Shown: positions 8,455 to 17,305, counted from the first letter of the stretch. The stretch is 64,000 nt of DNA from Poriferisodalis sp965116245 (GCA_965116245.1 OZ220497.1:2418001-2482000), one strand, 5' to 3'. Numbers and translations are program-made. The notes: generated by a model not told the origin, from the sequence alone.

Positions 8455-10278
8455 ATGAGCATTCTGGCGGGACCCACCGTGCGCGGCGACGGATCGGGCA
8501 ATGCAGTCCTGATCAAGCACGCTGTCGGAACCGGGCGCCTACGGCTACGCCATGAGGCACAGGTGCTAGCCGCAGCCCACACAGCTCATGTAGAAGGAGT
8601 AGTTGAGAGCGTCGGGTTTGACGAGCTTGACGATCGCTGCGAACTGCGATTGCGTTACATCGAGGCTGTGACACTCGCGGAGCGACCACCGCTTCAGCCC
8701 TTCGATGTACTCGACGTCCTCATTGATGTCGGCACAACACTCGCCCAGTTGCATACCCACGGCATTCGGCACGGAGCGTTGCGAGACGACCACGTATTGC
8801 TAGTTCCGCCGCGGCGGCCGGTGTTGTGCGGATTCGGAGAAGCGACCGGTCCGAACGATCAAACTCAACACCGCGTCGGCTCCGACCTAGCCGCGCTAGC
8901 CGCGCTTGGCGCATCCGAGCTGGCCCGAGCGAACGAGTCTGCGACCGCAGCAGCCGAACAACGGGCTTGCGCCGATGCGATGGTTGCCGTCCAGCACCTC
9001 GCTATAGCTGCAGAGACTGCTACTGATCACGATGGACCTTTGACGGACTGGCTAGCCCGCATGCGGCATGTTCGCGATTCGGCCCAAACCTCGACTCCGA
9101 CTGCGGCTGGCGAGTTCGCGACCGCCCAGCCTTCTGCTGAGCCGTTCGCTCCGGATCCCGATGACCTGCGCGAGCGTCTGCGGGCGCAAGTTACGGCCTC
9201 AGATTCGCCGCACGTCCAGGCCAGCCCATCGCCTGGAGCTGATTTAGGCAAACCGTCAGAATCGAAACGGCGCCGGTTGGCGCTACTGCTGGCGATGGCA
9301 GCGACATTGGCCGCGACTGGGTTCATCGCCTGGAGCGCACTCACCAATGGCGGCGCGAGCGTAGAGGTGTCGCACGGTTCAATCGTGGTTCCTGCAGCGC
9401 AAGGCACAGCAGATCCACTAGCCCGAGTTGACATCTCCTCAACGGACACGGGTGCCGACGGCGCAGTCAACGCTGGCAGCAGCCACAACACCAACCGTGG
9501 CCCGGCCGATTCGGCTTTCCCCGTGGATGCTGACGATGTCCCGGTATTGACAGACTCAGCCACAGCAAACCCTGCAGCCAAGAGCCCGACGGTAGTCAAT
9601 TCGCCAGGCGCGACGTTGCTCTACGGCACACAGAACTCGTCTTCGTCTAGGTCTGCGAGCGAGTGTTCTGATCCGGACAGTATTGATGCTGGCGACGCCA
9701 GCATCACCCCTGCGACTACCGATTCACCTGACGCCGATTCGCCTGACATCGGTGCGGCTGACACCGACGAGAAGGACACCGGCACAGATGCTGATGGCGC
9801 CACCGTGATTGTGCATCATGTTGACATCCGCGCAGATGGTTGCCCTATGGCCGTACGTATTGAGATGCCCGGCCCGCAGGGCTCAGCAGCGCAGGTGAGT
9901 TCATCCGACGGCCGCTGGACACTAGGCAGCGCTGGCGATCTCGTGGCTGTCGGCGACTGGGGGTGCGAGGGGCGTTCCACGCTCGCAGTAGTCAGCCCCA
10001 CTACCGGCATCGTGGGTTTCTTCAGCTCGTGGCCACGCACTGGCTACCCGATTTTGCCGACACGGTTCGCTTACGTTCCCCTTGACGCAACTGGGGTGTC
10101 CGTGAACGATTCCGCCAACACGCCTGTTACCGCAGACAGTCCAAGCTCCGGCGATTCAACTAGCCAGCACTTCGCGCCCGCATGCGACGAGCTGATCGTG
10201 CATTACGGCGAGCTGAGAGTGACTGTGGTTCAGCGCGAGCCCGGTGTTGATGCTGCATCGTGGCTACACATGAGATGA
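8455..10278 (+). CDS. Membrane pseudokinase with extracytoplasmic repeat-like domain
   Basis: 607 residues. Residues 10-160 follow the protein-kinase fold: Lys21 in VLIKHA, Glu34 in RHEAQVL, and a catalytic-loop equivalent RHGALRDDHVLL at 105-116, then CGFGEA at 125-130 and SDLAALAALG at 143-152. The catalytic Asp, the metal-binding Asn and the DFG Asp are replaced by Ala108, His113 and Gly126, so phosphotransfer is not expected. One membrane segment lies at about 275-296 after KRRR. The outer part has a long Ser/Thr/Asp-rich linker (about 300-460) and a C-terminal domain with the FG-GAP-like phrase VGDWGCEGRSTLAVVSPTTG and four cysteines. It is the last gene of the Tad operon, suggesting a sensor or scaffold for pilus assembly (inference). 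Its 3' end overlaps hemW convergently by 49 bases. Confidence 0.7.
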   Translation: MSILAGPTVRGDGSGNAVLIKHAVGTGRLRLRHEAQVLAAAHTAHVEGVVESVGFDELDDRCELRLRYIEAVTLAERPPLQPFDVLDVLIDVGTTLAQLHTHGIRHGALRDDHVLLVPPRRPVLCGFGEATGPNDQTQHRVGSDLAALAALGASELARANESATAAAEQRACADAMVAVQHLAIAAETATDHDGPLTDWLARMRHVRDSAQTSTPTAAGEFATAQPSAEPFAPDPDDLRERLRAQVTASDSPHVQASPSPGADLGKPSESKRRRLALLLAMAATLAATGFIAWSALTNGGASVEVSHGSIVVPAAQGTADPLARVDISSTDTGADGAVNAGSSHNTNRGPADSAFPVDADDVPVLTDSATANPAAKSPTVVNSPGATLLYGTQNSSSSRSASECSDPDSIDAGDASITPATTDSPDADSPDIGAADTDEKDTGTDADGATVIVHHVDIRADGCPMAVRIEMPGPQGSAAQVSSSDGRWTLGSAGDLVAVGDWGCEGRSTLAVVSPTTGIVGFFSSWPRTGYPILPTRFAYVPLDATGVSVNDSANTPVTADSPSSGDSTSQHFAPACDELIVHYGELRVTVVQREPGVDAASWLHMR

Positions 10279-11399
10279 GAATATTCACGAGGTGCGCTGG
10301 CCTCTCCAGTTGCACCATGCTTGAGTCTCACGGCGACTTCGTTAGCAAGTAAACGACCATGCACATTCAGCTTGAGTCGGCCATCACCGGCGGGCTCCAC
10401 TAGGTGTTCCACCTCGCTAGGCAGCGCATCCGCGGGGACCCCCAGAGAGGTTCGCAACGCGAGCTGTAGTGCTTCCATCTGACGCTGTTCGGTATCGAGT
10501 TTCTCGCTACCCGCCACCGGTGAGTTGCCTGCCCGAATAGCCGCGATATACCGCTCCGGTGTACGCAGATTCCAGTAGCGGTGTCCATCACGATGGCTGT
10601 GGGCAGCGCAGCCTATGCCCGCGTAGCAACCCTGGTTCCAGTAAAGAAGGTTGTGGCGGCACTGTGCGCCGGGGCGGGCCCAGTTAGAGACTTCGTAGTT
10701 CTCATAGCCAGCTTGGGCCAGCATTTCGTCGGCTAGCAGGTATTTGTCGGCCATGTCGTCGTAGTTGGGATGCCGGCCTGGATCGTCTCCGAGCGGGGTG
10801 CCGGGTTCTGGAGTCAGGCCGTACACGCTCAGATGGTCGGGTTCGAGGTCTATGGCTTCGGCGAGTGTGTGCTGCCAGTCTGGCAGCGATTCGGCCAGCG
10901 ATCCATATATCAGGTCCAAATTGAGCTCACCGATGTCTGCTTGGCGCGCTGCTGCCACCGAGTCGCGCACCATCTGGGGGTTGTGGCGGCGGCCTAGCGC
11001 TTCCAGCACATGGGCAGCCACAGACTGCACGCCGAGGCTGATTCGAGTGACGCCCATAGCCCGGTACTCGTGCATCTGTTTGAGTGTGACGAGATCCGGG
11101 TTGCACTCAACGGTGATCTCTATACTAGGCGTCGGCATCAGAGGCAGTTCGTCCAGCACGTCGGCCAGTAAGCCAGGCTGCACCAGGTTGGGCGTTCCGC
11201 CCCCGAAGAAGACCGATGTCACCGGCGGCATGTCCGGCGCCAGTTCTTCGGCCTGTCGGCGGCAGCAGTTCATGTAGTCGTCAACCAAGTGTCGCCGATC
11301 TGTCCATGTCGCAAAAGCGCAGTAGTCACAGCGGTGTGTACAAAAGGGGATGTGGCAGTAGATCCCGAAAGTCGCTGAGTTTGCGCCAGCTTCGGTCAT
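10230..11399 (-). CDS. hemW: HemW-type radical SAM protein
   Basis: 389 residues. The radical-SAM cluster motif is HIPFCTHRCDYCAF with Cys20, Cys24 and Cys27; GGGTPN (about 65-70) and GVQS follow, then the HemN C-terminal domain. Members of this clade were long called oxygen-independent coproporphyrinogen oxidase, but HemW proteins are heme chaperones; the position beside hrcA and dnaJ is the usual one for hemW. Its ATG overlaps the BldD-like stop by four bases, so it is the last gene of the hrcA-dnaJ transcription unit. Its tail overlaps the convergent pseudokinase gene. Confidence 0.92.
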   Translation of the reverse strand: MTEAGANSATFGIYCHIPFCTHRCDYCAFATWTDRRHLVDDYMNCCRRQAEELAPDMPPVTSVFFGGGTPNLVQPGLLADVLDELPLMPTPSIEITVECNPDLVTLKQMHEYRAMGVTRISLGVQSVAAHVLEALGRRHNPQMVRDSVAAARQADIGELNLDLIYGSLAESLPDWQHTLAEAIDLEPDHLSVYGLTPEPGTPLGDDPGRHPNYDDMADKYLLADEMLAQAGYENYEVSNWARPGAQCRHNLLYWNQGCYAGIGCAAHSHRDGHRYWNLRTPERYIAAIRAGNSPVAGSEKLDTEQRQMEALQLALRTSLGVPADALPSEVEHLVEPAGDGRLKLNVHGRLLANEVAVRLKHGATGEASAPREYSHLMCSHDAASTPGSR

Positions 11400-11719
11400 A
11401 GGACTGCGTCTGGTGGATATCGCGGCGGCGACACGCGATCCTGATCGCCATCGGGGCCGCTCTTTGGCAACAAGTCAGCGGCAGGCATGCCGTATATATC
11501 CGCCAGACGCAGCAGTCGCTTCACGGATATGCCGCGTTCGCCACGTTCGTACGCGCCCAGTACAGAGGTGCGAAATTCGCCAAGGGAGATCGTCTCAATT
11601 TCGGCCAATGTGAGGCGCCGCTGCTTGCGTACCGCGCGCAGTCGTGACCCCACGTCGGCATCTGTATATGGGCCATTCAGATGAGACAGGTCACCCAGAG
11701 AAGACTGGCAGTTGCCCAT
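11396..11719 (-). CDS. BldD-like XRE-family regulator
   Basis: 107 residues with an N-terminal helix-turn-helix at about 22-85: GSRLRAVRKQRRLTLAEIE, then VLGAYERGERGISVKRLLRLADIYGMPAADLLP. The YERGER-x-VxxLxxLADxYGxP signature is that of BldD, the developmental repressor controlled by cyclic di-GMP in streptomycetes. The C-terminal part is only about 25 residues, so the c-di-GMP-binding domain of true BldD is missing and control by that ligand is not supported. It lies between dnaJ (seven bases upstream) and hemW (four-base overlap), an unusual place for this regulator. Confidence 0.85.
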   Translation of the reverse strand: MGNCQSSLGDLSHLNGPYTDADVGSRLRAVRKQRRLTLAEIETISLGEFRTSVLGAYERGERGISVKRLLRLADIYGMPAADLLPKSGPDGDQDRVSPPRYPPDAVL

Positions 11720-11726
11720 TGCAGGG

Positions 11727-12893
11727 TTAGCGACGCCAAGTTCGGCGCCGCGCAGCGGGCCGTGCGTCGTCCGGCTCGTCGCTAACCGAGCTAACCGAGT
11801 TGGTTTGGCCGGAGCCAGCGCTGACGTTCACTGTCTCTCCCCGCTCCGCAGCAACTTCAGCGAGCTTTGCCACCTCGGACTTGGAGAGCTTTTTGGGGAT
11901 GTCCACCCGCACCACCATGTGCAGATCACCGCGTCCGCGCCCGTTTGCCCGAGGTACTCCTAGCCCGCTTAACCGAATGGTGTCGTTCGGTTGCGTACCT
12001 GCTTTCACGGTCAACTCTCGAGTCCCGTCCAGGGTTTCGAACGACACAGTCGCACCCAGCGCCGCCTGCAACATCGAAATCGGCAGTTCTGCTACCAAGC
12101 TGTCGCCCTGGCGGACGAATATGTCTGATTCTGCGACACGCAAATGCACGTAAAGATCGCCTGCCGTACCTCCTCGTGGCCCTACGGATCCGCGTCCACT
12201 GAGTCGAAGCGTGGCGCCCGAATCAACTCCGGGCGGAACCCGAACTACAAGCGAGACCTGTTCGGGCTGGCGACCTTCGCCCCGACAGGCTCTGCAAACA
12301 TCGACGATTTCTTCGCCGATGCCACGGCACCGAGCACAAGGCGCTGTTGTGACCATCTGACCCAGCAGGCTTTGGCGTACCTGGCGCACTTGGCCAACAC
12401 CGTCACAAACGCTGCACACTTTCGGCGATGTGCCTTCAGCAGCCCCCTTGCCTTCGCAGTCGGCGCATGACACCAGCGTCCGCACCTCGATCGACTTGTC
12501 GGTTCCGAAGACTGCTTCGGCAAAGTCAAGGTCGATGACTGTCTCTTTATCATCACCTCTAGGTGGCCCTGCGCTACGGCGGGATCGTCCTGTGCCGAAG
12601 GGGTTCCCTCCGAAGAAGGACTCAAAAATGTCGCTCAGATCAAAATCGAACGTCTGCCCACCGATGCCGCCGCGCAAGCCTTCGTGTCCGAAGCGATCGT
12701 ATGTTGCCCTTGCCTGCGGATCAGAAAGCACCGCGTACGCCTCGCTGATCTCTTTGAACCGAGCTTCGGCGTCTGCGTCGCCCGGGTTCGCATCCGGGTG
12801 ATGCTCACGGGCCTTACGTCGGTAGGCGCGCTTTAGCTCGCCCTCGCTGACATCGCGGCTCACTTCAAGCAATTCGTAGTAGTCAACGGGCAT
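11727..12893 (-). CDS. dnaJ: Chaperone protein DnaJ
   Basis: 388 residues, full length. The J domain (about 1-66) contains HPD in REHHPDAN; a Gly/Phe-rich linker follows (GFGGN-type, about 70-110); then the zinc-binding domain with four CxxCxGxG motifs: CADCEGKG, CSVCDGVG, CARCRGIG and CRACRGEG. The C-terminal substrate-binding domains end with a Ser/Arg-rich tail. It stimulates DnaK ATPase and delivers unfolded clients. dnaK and grpE are not in the window. It is the second gene of the hrcA operon, eleven bases after hrcA. Confidence 0.97.
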   Translation of the reverse strand: MPVDYYELLEVSRDVSEGELKRAYRRKAREHHPDANPGDADAEARFKEISEAYAVLSDPQARATYDRFGHEGLRGGIGGQTFDFDLSDIFESFFGGNPFGTGRSRRSAGPPRGDDKETVIDLDFAEAVFGTDKSIEVRTLVSCADCEGKGAAEGTSPKVCSVCDGVGQVRQVRQSLLGQMVTTAPCARCRGIGEEIVDVCRACRGEGRQPEQVSLVVRVPPGVDSGATLRLSGRGSVGPRGGTAGDLYVHLRVAESDIFVRQGDSLVAELPISMLQAALGATVSFETLDGTRELTVKAGTQPNDTIRLSGLGVPRANGRGRGDLHMVVRVDIPKKLSKSEVAKLAEVAAERGETVNVSAGSGQTNSVSSVSDEPDDARPAARRRTWRR

Positions 12894-12904
12894 TAGCGGC
12901 AGTT

Positions 12905-13960
12905 CTAGTTCTGAGGTGGCTGGGGCGGGCCCACTGCCGCGTGAACACGGTCAGCGTCGCCAAGTGAAGCCGACAGTCGTCGGCTCACCGTGTGTACTGC
13001 CGCCAGCGCCTTCGAATAGTCCATCCGTGTCGGACCCAGCAAACCCACGCTGCCAACCATCTCCCCGTCAACCTCGTAAGGCGCCACAACCACGGAACAA
13101 TCCGCCAGAGGCTTCATACCCGTTTCGGACCCGATCGCCACACTCAAGCCGCGGTCAACCAGGCTTCGTAACAGAGAAACGACCATCAGTTGTTCTTCAA
13201 GTACAGACAACACCGAACGAAGCGATGACACTGCCTCGAACTTCTCGGTGATCTTGGCCGTTCCGCCCACATAGAGTTCGCTGGGGCTAGTTGAGTCGTC
13301 AGCTAGTGCGGCCAATGCTGCTGCTACCAGCCTGTCGGCCGACATGTCACCTGTTTCGGGAACGGCATGTGGTTGCGATCGAGTACTGCCCACAAGCGCA
13401 GCATCCAGCACCGCCGAGGCTGCCCCCACCGCAGGCCCTTGGGCCGCGTCGGCAAGTTCGCGGTTGTTGTAGACGTCAACATAGGTGCGCTCCACGGCAC
13501 CCGAAGACATCACCAACACGACAAGCAACCGTCCGCTGCCTAGATCCACCAATTGGGCTGATCGAATGACGTCTCGATCGTGCCGCGGTGCAACAACCAT
13601 GGCCGCGTACTCGGTCAGGTCCGATAGCAATCGGGTGGTATCGGCGAGCAGTTCCTCGATCTGCCCTTGAGCATGAGCGAAGAACGCCCGGACTTGTCGA
13701 ACACCGGTATTGTCCAGAGAGCCCGGTCCGAGACCGTCCACGAAGTACCTGTAGCCCGCCTCGGTAGGCACGCGGCCAGCGCTGGTATGGGGCTGTTGCA
13801 GATAGCCACCGGCTTCAAGCGCCGCTAGCTCACTGCGTACCGTCGCTGGTGATACCCCGAGACTGGTCATCTCAAGCACTGCCGAAGAGCCAACCGGCTG
13901 CGCGCTTTGGATGAAGTTCTCGACTACCGCTTGGAGCACGGTGGCTCTGCGCTCGTCCAT
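12905..13960 (-). CDS. hrcA: Heat-inducible transcription repressor HrcA
   Basis: 351 residues. The N-terminal winged helix includes MDERRATVLQAVVENFIQ and SLGVSPATVRSELAALEAGGYL followed by QPHTSAGRVPTEAGYRYFVD, all hallmark HrcA phrases. The C-terminal part has the GAF-like sensing domain ending GPTRMDYSKALAAVHTVSRRL. HrcA normally represses chaperone operons through CIRCE elements. No CIRCE (TTAGCACTC with its inverted partner) can be seen in the 144 bases upstream; instead that gap carries a 12-bp tandem repeat, so autoregulation may use another site or the promoter may lie inside or before lepA. Confidence 0.96.
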   Translation of the reverse strand: MDERRATVLQAVVENFIQSAQPVGSSAVLEMTSLGVSPATVRSELAALEAGGYLQQPHTSAGRVPTEAGYRYFVDGLGPGSLDNTGVRQVRAFFAHAQGQIEELLADTTRLLSDLTEYAAMVVAPRHDRDVIRSAQLVDLGSGRLLVVLVMSSGAVERTYVDVYNNRELADAAQGPAVGAASAVLDAALVGSTRSQPHAVPETGDMSADRLVAAALAALADDSTSPSELYVGGTAKITEKFEAVSSLRSVLSVLEEQLMVVSLLRSLVDRGLSVAIGSETGMKPLADCSVVVAPYEVDGEMVGSVGLLGPTRMDYSKALAAVHTVSRRLSASLGDADRVHAAVGPPQPPQN

Positions 13961-14059
13961 TGCTCCTCCGCTACGCCTCCGCGCGTTTGTGTGCGGCCGA
14001 TACCGCGCGCTTCGCGGTCAGCAGGGCGGAGAGTTGATGCTACCGACGTTCCCGGCGCC

Positions 14060-14100
14060 CAGTGGTGCGCTCAGTGGTGCGCCCCGTGGTGCGCCCAGTG
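14060..14100 (+). repeat. 12-bp tandem repeat upstream of hrcA
   Basis: Units CAGTGGTGCGCT (14060), CAGTGGTGCGCC (14072) and CCGTGGTGCGCC (14084) are followed by a partial CAGTG. The array fills much of the gap between the lepA stop and hrcA. Confidence 0.9.
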
Positions 14101-14104
14101 TTTC

Positions 14105-15931
14105 CTACTGATCAAGCCGCAGCGCTGACACAAACGCCTCGTTGGGAACTTCGACACGTCCGATGGATTTCATGCGCTTCTTGCCTGCCTTCTGACGTTC
14201 AAGGAGTTTGCGCTTGCGTGTGATGTCACCCCCATAGCACTTCGACAACACGTCCTTGCGTTTGGCCTTGACCGTCTCCCGTGCGATGATCCTGCCGCCG
14301 ATGGCGGCCTGGATTGGCACATCAAATAACTGGCGCGGAATCAGCTCGGACAGCTTCGCTGTGATGGCTTTGCCATATGGGTACGCGCCATCGCGATGGC
14401 AGATCGCCGAAAACGCATCCACTGGTTCGCCGTTGAGCAAAATATCAACCCGAACCAGGCGCTCGGCGCGGTATCCCTCGTGGTCGTAGTCAAGGCTGGC
14501 GTATCCCTGCGTGCGACTCTTTAGTTGATCAAAGAAGTCAGTTACCACCTCAGCCAGCGGCACTTCGTAGCGCAGCTCAACCCGTTCGGGTGACAAGTAG
14601 CTCATTGACGTCATTGAGCCTCGGCGTGACTGGCACAGGTCCATGACCGCTCCCGTGTAGTCGCTCGGCGTCAGTACAGACACCGTGAGCATCGGCTCGG
14701 CGATCTCGGCAATCTGAGCTGCAGCAGGTAGTTGCGACGGATTGTCGATTTCCAGCACCTGATCCTCATCGGTTCGTACCCGATAGGCCACCGACGGTGC
14801 CGTCGCTATGAGCGAGAGATCAAACTCACGCTCTAGCCGCTCGCGCACTATCTCCATGTGCAACAAGCCCAGAAATCCGCAGCGGAATCCGAAGCCCAAA
14901 GCGCCGGAGGTTTCCGGCTCAAAGGTCACTGACGCATCGTTGAGCCTCAGCTTGGCCAGTGCATCGCGCAGTTCCGGATACTCATCACCGTCGATGGGAT
15001 ACAGTCCGCAAAACACCATCGGTTTCGGATCGTCATAGCCAGCCAACGGAGCTTCCGCTGGTTCTACAGCCGAAGTCACAGTCTCCCCTGAGCGAGCCTG
15101 TGCCACGTCCTTGATTCCCGCTATGAGGTATCCCACTTCGCCGGGCCCGAGCGCATCAGTCGGTGTCTGGGCGGGCAGGCGCAGCCCCACTTCTTCGCAC
15201 AGATGCAAGCCACCGGCGTGCATGAAGTGGAGCCGATCACCGGTGCGCAGTTGGCCGTTCATGACGCGCACAGAGGAGACGACACCGCGGTACTGATCAA
15301 AGTGAGAGTCGAAAATCAGTGCCTGCAGAGGCGCGTGCGGATCTCCCTGCGGCGGCGGAATGCGATCCACTATCGCATCCAGCAGTGCCTCCACGCCCTC
15401 GCCGGTTTTTGCCGAAATGGGCAACACCTCATCCGCATCGATTCCCAGCACGCGTTCAATCTCTGAGGCGTACAGCTCGGGTTGGGCGGCGGCGAGATCA
15501 ATCTTGTTGAGTACCGGAACGATGGCGAGGTCTGACTCGAGCGCCAGGTAGCAGTTGGCCAACGTCTGCGCCTCAATGCCCTGCGCCGCGTCAACTAGCA
15601 ACAGGACACCTTCGCACGCAGCCAGCGATCGACTGACTTCGTAGCCAAAATCCACGTGCCCAGGAGTGTCGATGAGATGCAAAGTGTGTTCCCGCCAACG
15701 CACCCGCACGTTCTGAGCCTTGATGGTGATGCCGCGCTCACGCTCGAGCTCCATCGAATCGAGGTATTGGGCGCGCATTGAGCGCTCTGCCACAGCACCG
15801 GTGAGCTCCAGGATCCGATCCGAAAGCGTGGATTTGCCGTGATCAATGTGAGCAATGATGGAGAAATTTCGGATCGATCCGGCACCGGCGCCCTTGAGCG
15901 GAACGCCTGCCGCTAGTGGCACGTGGGGCAT
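14105..15931 (-). CDS. lepA: Elongation factor 4 (LepA)
   Basis: Ribosome-associated GTPase, 608 residues from the chosen start. The G1 motif is AHIDHGKSTL, switch II is DTPGHVDFGYEV, the NKID motif is present, and the LepA-specific C-terminal domain contains GFRCGFLGLLHMEI and the terminal Lys/Arg-rich KRKDVLSKCYGGDITRKRKL. ATG 15931 is preferred because the longer frame from 16024 would run deep into the divergent rpsT gene and its ribosome site; a length near 600 residues is usual. Only about 54 bases separate the two divergent start codons, so their promoters must be very close or overlap. Confidence 0.96.
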   Translation of the reverse strand: MPHVPLAAGVPLKGAGAGSIRNFSIIAHIDHGKSTLSDRILELTGAVAERSMRAQYLDSMELERERGITIKAQNVRVRWREHTLHLIDTPGHVDFGYEVSRSLAACEGVLLLVDAAQGIEAQTLANCYLALESDLAIVPVLNKIDLAAAQPELYASEIERVLGIDADEVLPISAKTGEGVEALLDAIVDRIPPPQGDPHAPLQALIFDSHFDQYRGVVSSVRVMNGQLRTGDRLHFMHAGGLHLCEEVGLRLPAQTPTDALGPGEVGYLIAGIKDVAQARSGETVTSAVEPAEAPLAGYDDPKPMVFCGLYPIDGDEYPELRDALAKLRLNDASVTFEPETSGALGFGFRCGFLGLLHMEIVRERLEREFDLSLIATAPSVAYRVRTDEDQVLEIDNPSQLPAAAQIAEIAEPMLTVSVLTPSDYTGAVMDLCQSRRGSMTSMSYLSPERVELRYEVPLAEVVTDFFDQLKSRTQGYASLDYDHEGYRAERLVRVDILLNGEPVDAFSAICHRDGAYPYGKAITAKLSELIPRQLFDVPIQAAIGGRIIARETVKAKRKDVLSKCYGGDITRKRKLLERQKAGKKRMKSIGRVEVPNEAFVSALRLDQ

Positions 15932-15985
15932 CGCAGGCCGCACGGTATCCTGCGGTGCCGGTTTCGAGACGGAGAGCACGCCTTC

Positions 15986-16240
15986 GTGGCCAACATCAAG
16001 AGCCAGATAAAGCGCAATCGCCAAAACGAGTCACGTCGACTACGCAATCGAGCTGTGCGCTCAGAGCTGCGTACCCGCGAGAAGGCGATTGACGCCGCGG
16101 CAACGGCGGGAGAACCCACCGGCGAGCTTGTTCGTCTCGCACAAAAGCGACTTGACAAGGCCGCCGCCAAGGGTGTTATTCATCGAAATGAGGCTGGTCG
16201 GCGCAAGTCCCGTCTAGCGGTTCGCTCAAGCGGCCAATAG
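15986..16240 (+). CDS. rpsT: 30S ribosomal protein S20
   Basis: 84 residues, rich in Lys and Arg, starting VANIKSQIKRNRQNESRRLR and containing VRSELRTREKAID and RLDKAAAKGVIHRNEAGRRKSRL, the S20 signatures. The GTG at 15986 is preceded by GGAGAG at 15971-15976, which fixes the start; the longer frame from 15923 adds residues not seen in S20. It is divergent from lepA and binds 16S rRNA early in 30S assembly. Its stop codon lies inside the first unit of an 18-bp tandem repeat. Confidence 0.95.
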   Translation: MANIKSQIKRNRQNESRRLRNRAVRSELRTREKAIDAAATAGEPTGELVRLAQKRLDKAAAKGVIHRNEAGRRKSRLAVRSSGQ

Positions 16241-16284
16241 CCCCAAAACGGCCGATAGCCCCGAAGCGGCTAATAGCCATCGGG
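16231..16284 (+). repeat. 18-bp tandem repeat overlapping the rpsT stop codon
   Basis: Three units start at 16231, 16249 and 16267 (CGGCCAATAGCCCCAAAA and close variants). The first TAG is the rpsT stop (16238-16240). A decayed continuation with TAGGCAATAG and CAGTAGCCAT runs to about 16315. Confidence 0.88.
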
Positions 16285-16333
16285 TGCCGTTAGGCAATAG
16301 CGGGCAGTAGCCATCAAAAGAGCAGAGCGACAG

Positions 16334-17305
16334 TTAGCTGGCGCTAGCGGCGAGGCGTACGCAGAGCAGCTCAGCGATGCATCGTGCGTCAAGTCCGGAC
16401 TTTCCACGTAGGTCTAGATCAGCTCTGGCCAACAGTTCAACCGCTCGAGCTAAGCCATCGCTGCCGCGCCTTCGACAGCCAGTAAGCGCCTTGCGGGCCG
16501 GAAATGTTGAACCGCGCAGTCCCAGCAACGCCGCCGCTTCCTTCTCATTGACGGCGTTGGCTCCATCCAGACGGGCCATCCGGCCAATGTGATTGGCGAC
16601 AACAGCGGTGACAGCCAGCGGATGACGTCTCGCGCCCCACATGCGCTGCAAAACGGCAAGAGTTGTAGCTACGTTGCCGCTGTCGATGGCGTCGGTCAGC
16701 TCCCACGGCGGTACATCACCTTCGGTGCCCAGATATGGCGCTACGTCTTCGGCGCTGAGACGTGCGTCTGCTCCAAACACGCCAGCCAGCGTCTCCAGCA
16801 ACGCAGCGAGGCGGTTGAGTTCGGCACCGAGGTGTTCGGTGACACTCGCCCGCGCGCTGGCGTCCAGCAGGACGGGTGCCTGGGCGAGGTGCTCTTCAAG
16901 CCATGTGCGCCGGTTTCGTGCCCCGCCAGGTATCTCAGATGCGACACGTTCGCCGCCAGCGGCCTCGACGGCTTGAGCGAGCGATCGCGGTACGCGAGCG
17001 GCATCCCACTCAAGCACCAGATCAGTTGTTGGGCAGGGGTTCTCCAACCATGCGAGTAGCGGTGCAATTCCTGCGGAACCAAACCGGCTCAAGCCCCTAG
17101 CGACGACAACGCGGTGGCTGCTCAGCATCGGCGGTGTGGATGCTGCAATGAGGACATCGTCTAGTACATATTCCTCGCCAGAGAACTCATCCAGCACATC
17201 GAAGCGATCCGAAGTCCCTACAGCTTCGGTTACGGCGGATCGGAGAGCTTCTGCAAGAAGCACCTCGTCGGTGCCGCTGATCAGCCTCACCATGGGTTTG
17301 GACAT
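16334..17305 (-). CDS. holA: DNA polymerase III delta subunit
   Basis: 323 residues. The clamp-loader delta subunit is recognisable from the AAA-like N-terminal part (LISGTDEVLLAEALRSAV, the ALFSSRRVVVA-type strand as MLSSHRVVVARGLSRF), a middle helical region (YLGTEGDVPPWELTDAIDSGNVATTL), and the C-terminal collar with HPLAVTAVVANHIGRM and ending AELLCVRLA. It opens the beta sliding clamp for loading. There is no Walker A, as expected for delta. It is on the same strand as comEC and comEA; a 98-base gap separates it from comEC, and the comEA-comEC-holA order is the conserved one in many bacteria. Confidence 0.92.
   Translation of the reverse strand: MSKPMVRLISGTDEVLLAEALRSAVTEAVGTSDRFDVLDEFSGEEYVLDDVLIAASTPPMLSSHRVVVARGLSRFGSAGIAPLLAWLENPCPTTDLVLEWDAARVPRSLAQAVEAAGGERVASEIPGGARNRRTWLEEHLAQAPVLLDASARASVTEHLGAELNRLAALLETLAGVFGADARLSAEDVAPYLGTEGDVPPWELTDAIDSGNVATTLAVLQRMWGARRHPLAVTAVVANHIGRMARLDGANAVNEKEAAALLGLRGSTFPARKALTGCRRRGSDGLARAVELLARADLDLRGKSGLDARCIAELLCVRLAASAS

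Noticed and set aside
13961..14104. Searched for a CIRCE operator upstream of hrcA
   Set aside because: No TTAGCACTC/GAGTGCTAA arms or near matches were seen in the gap.
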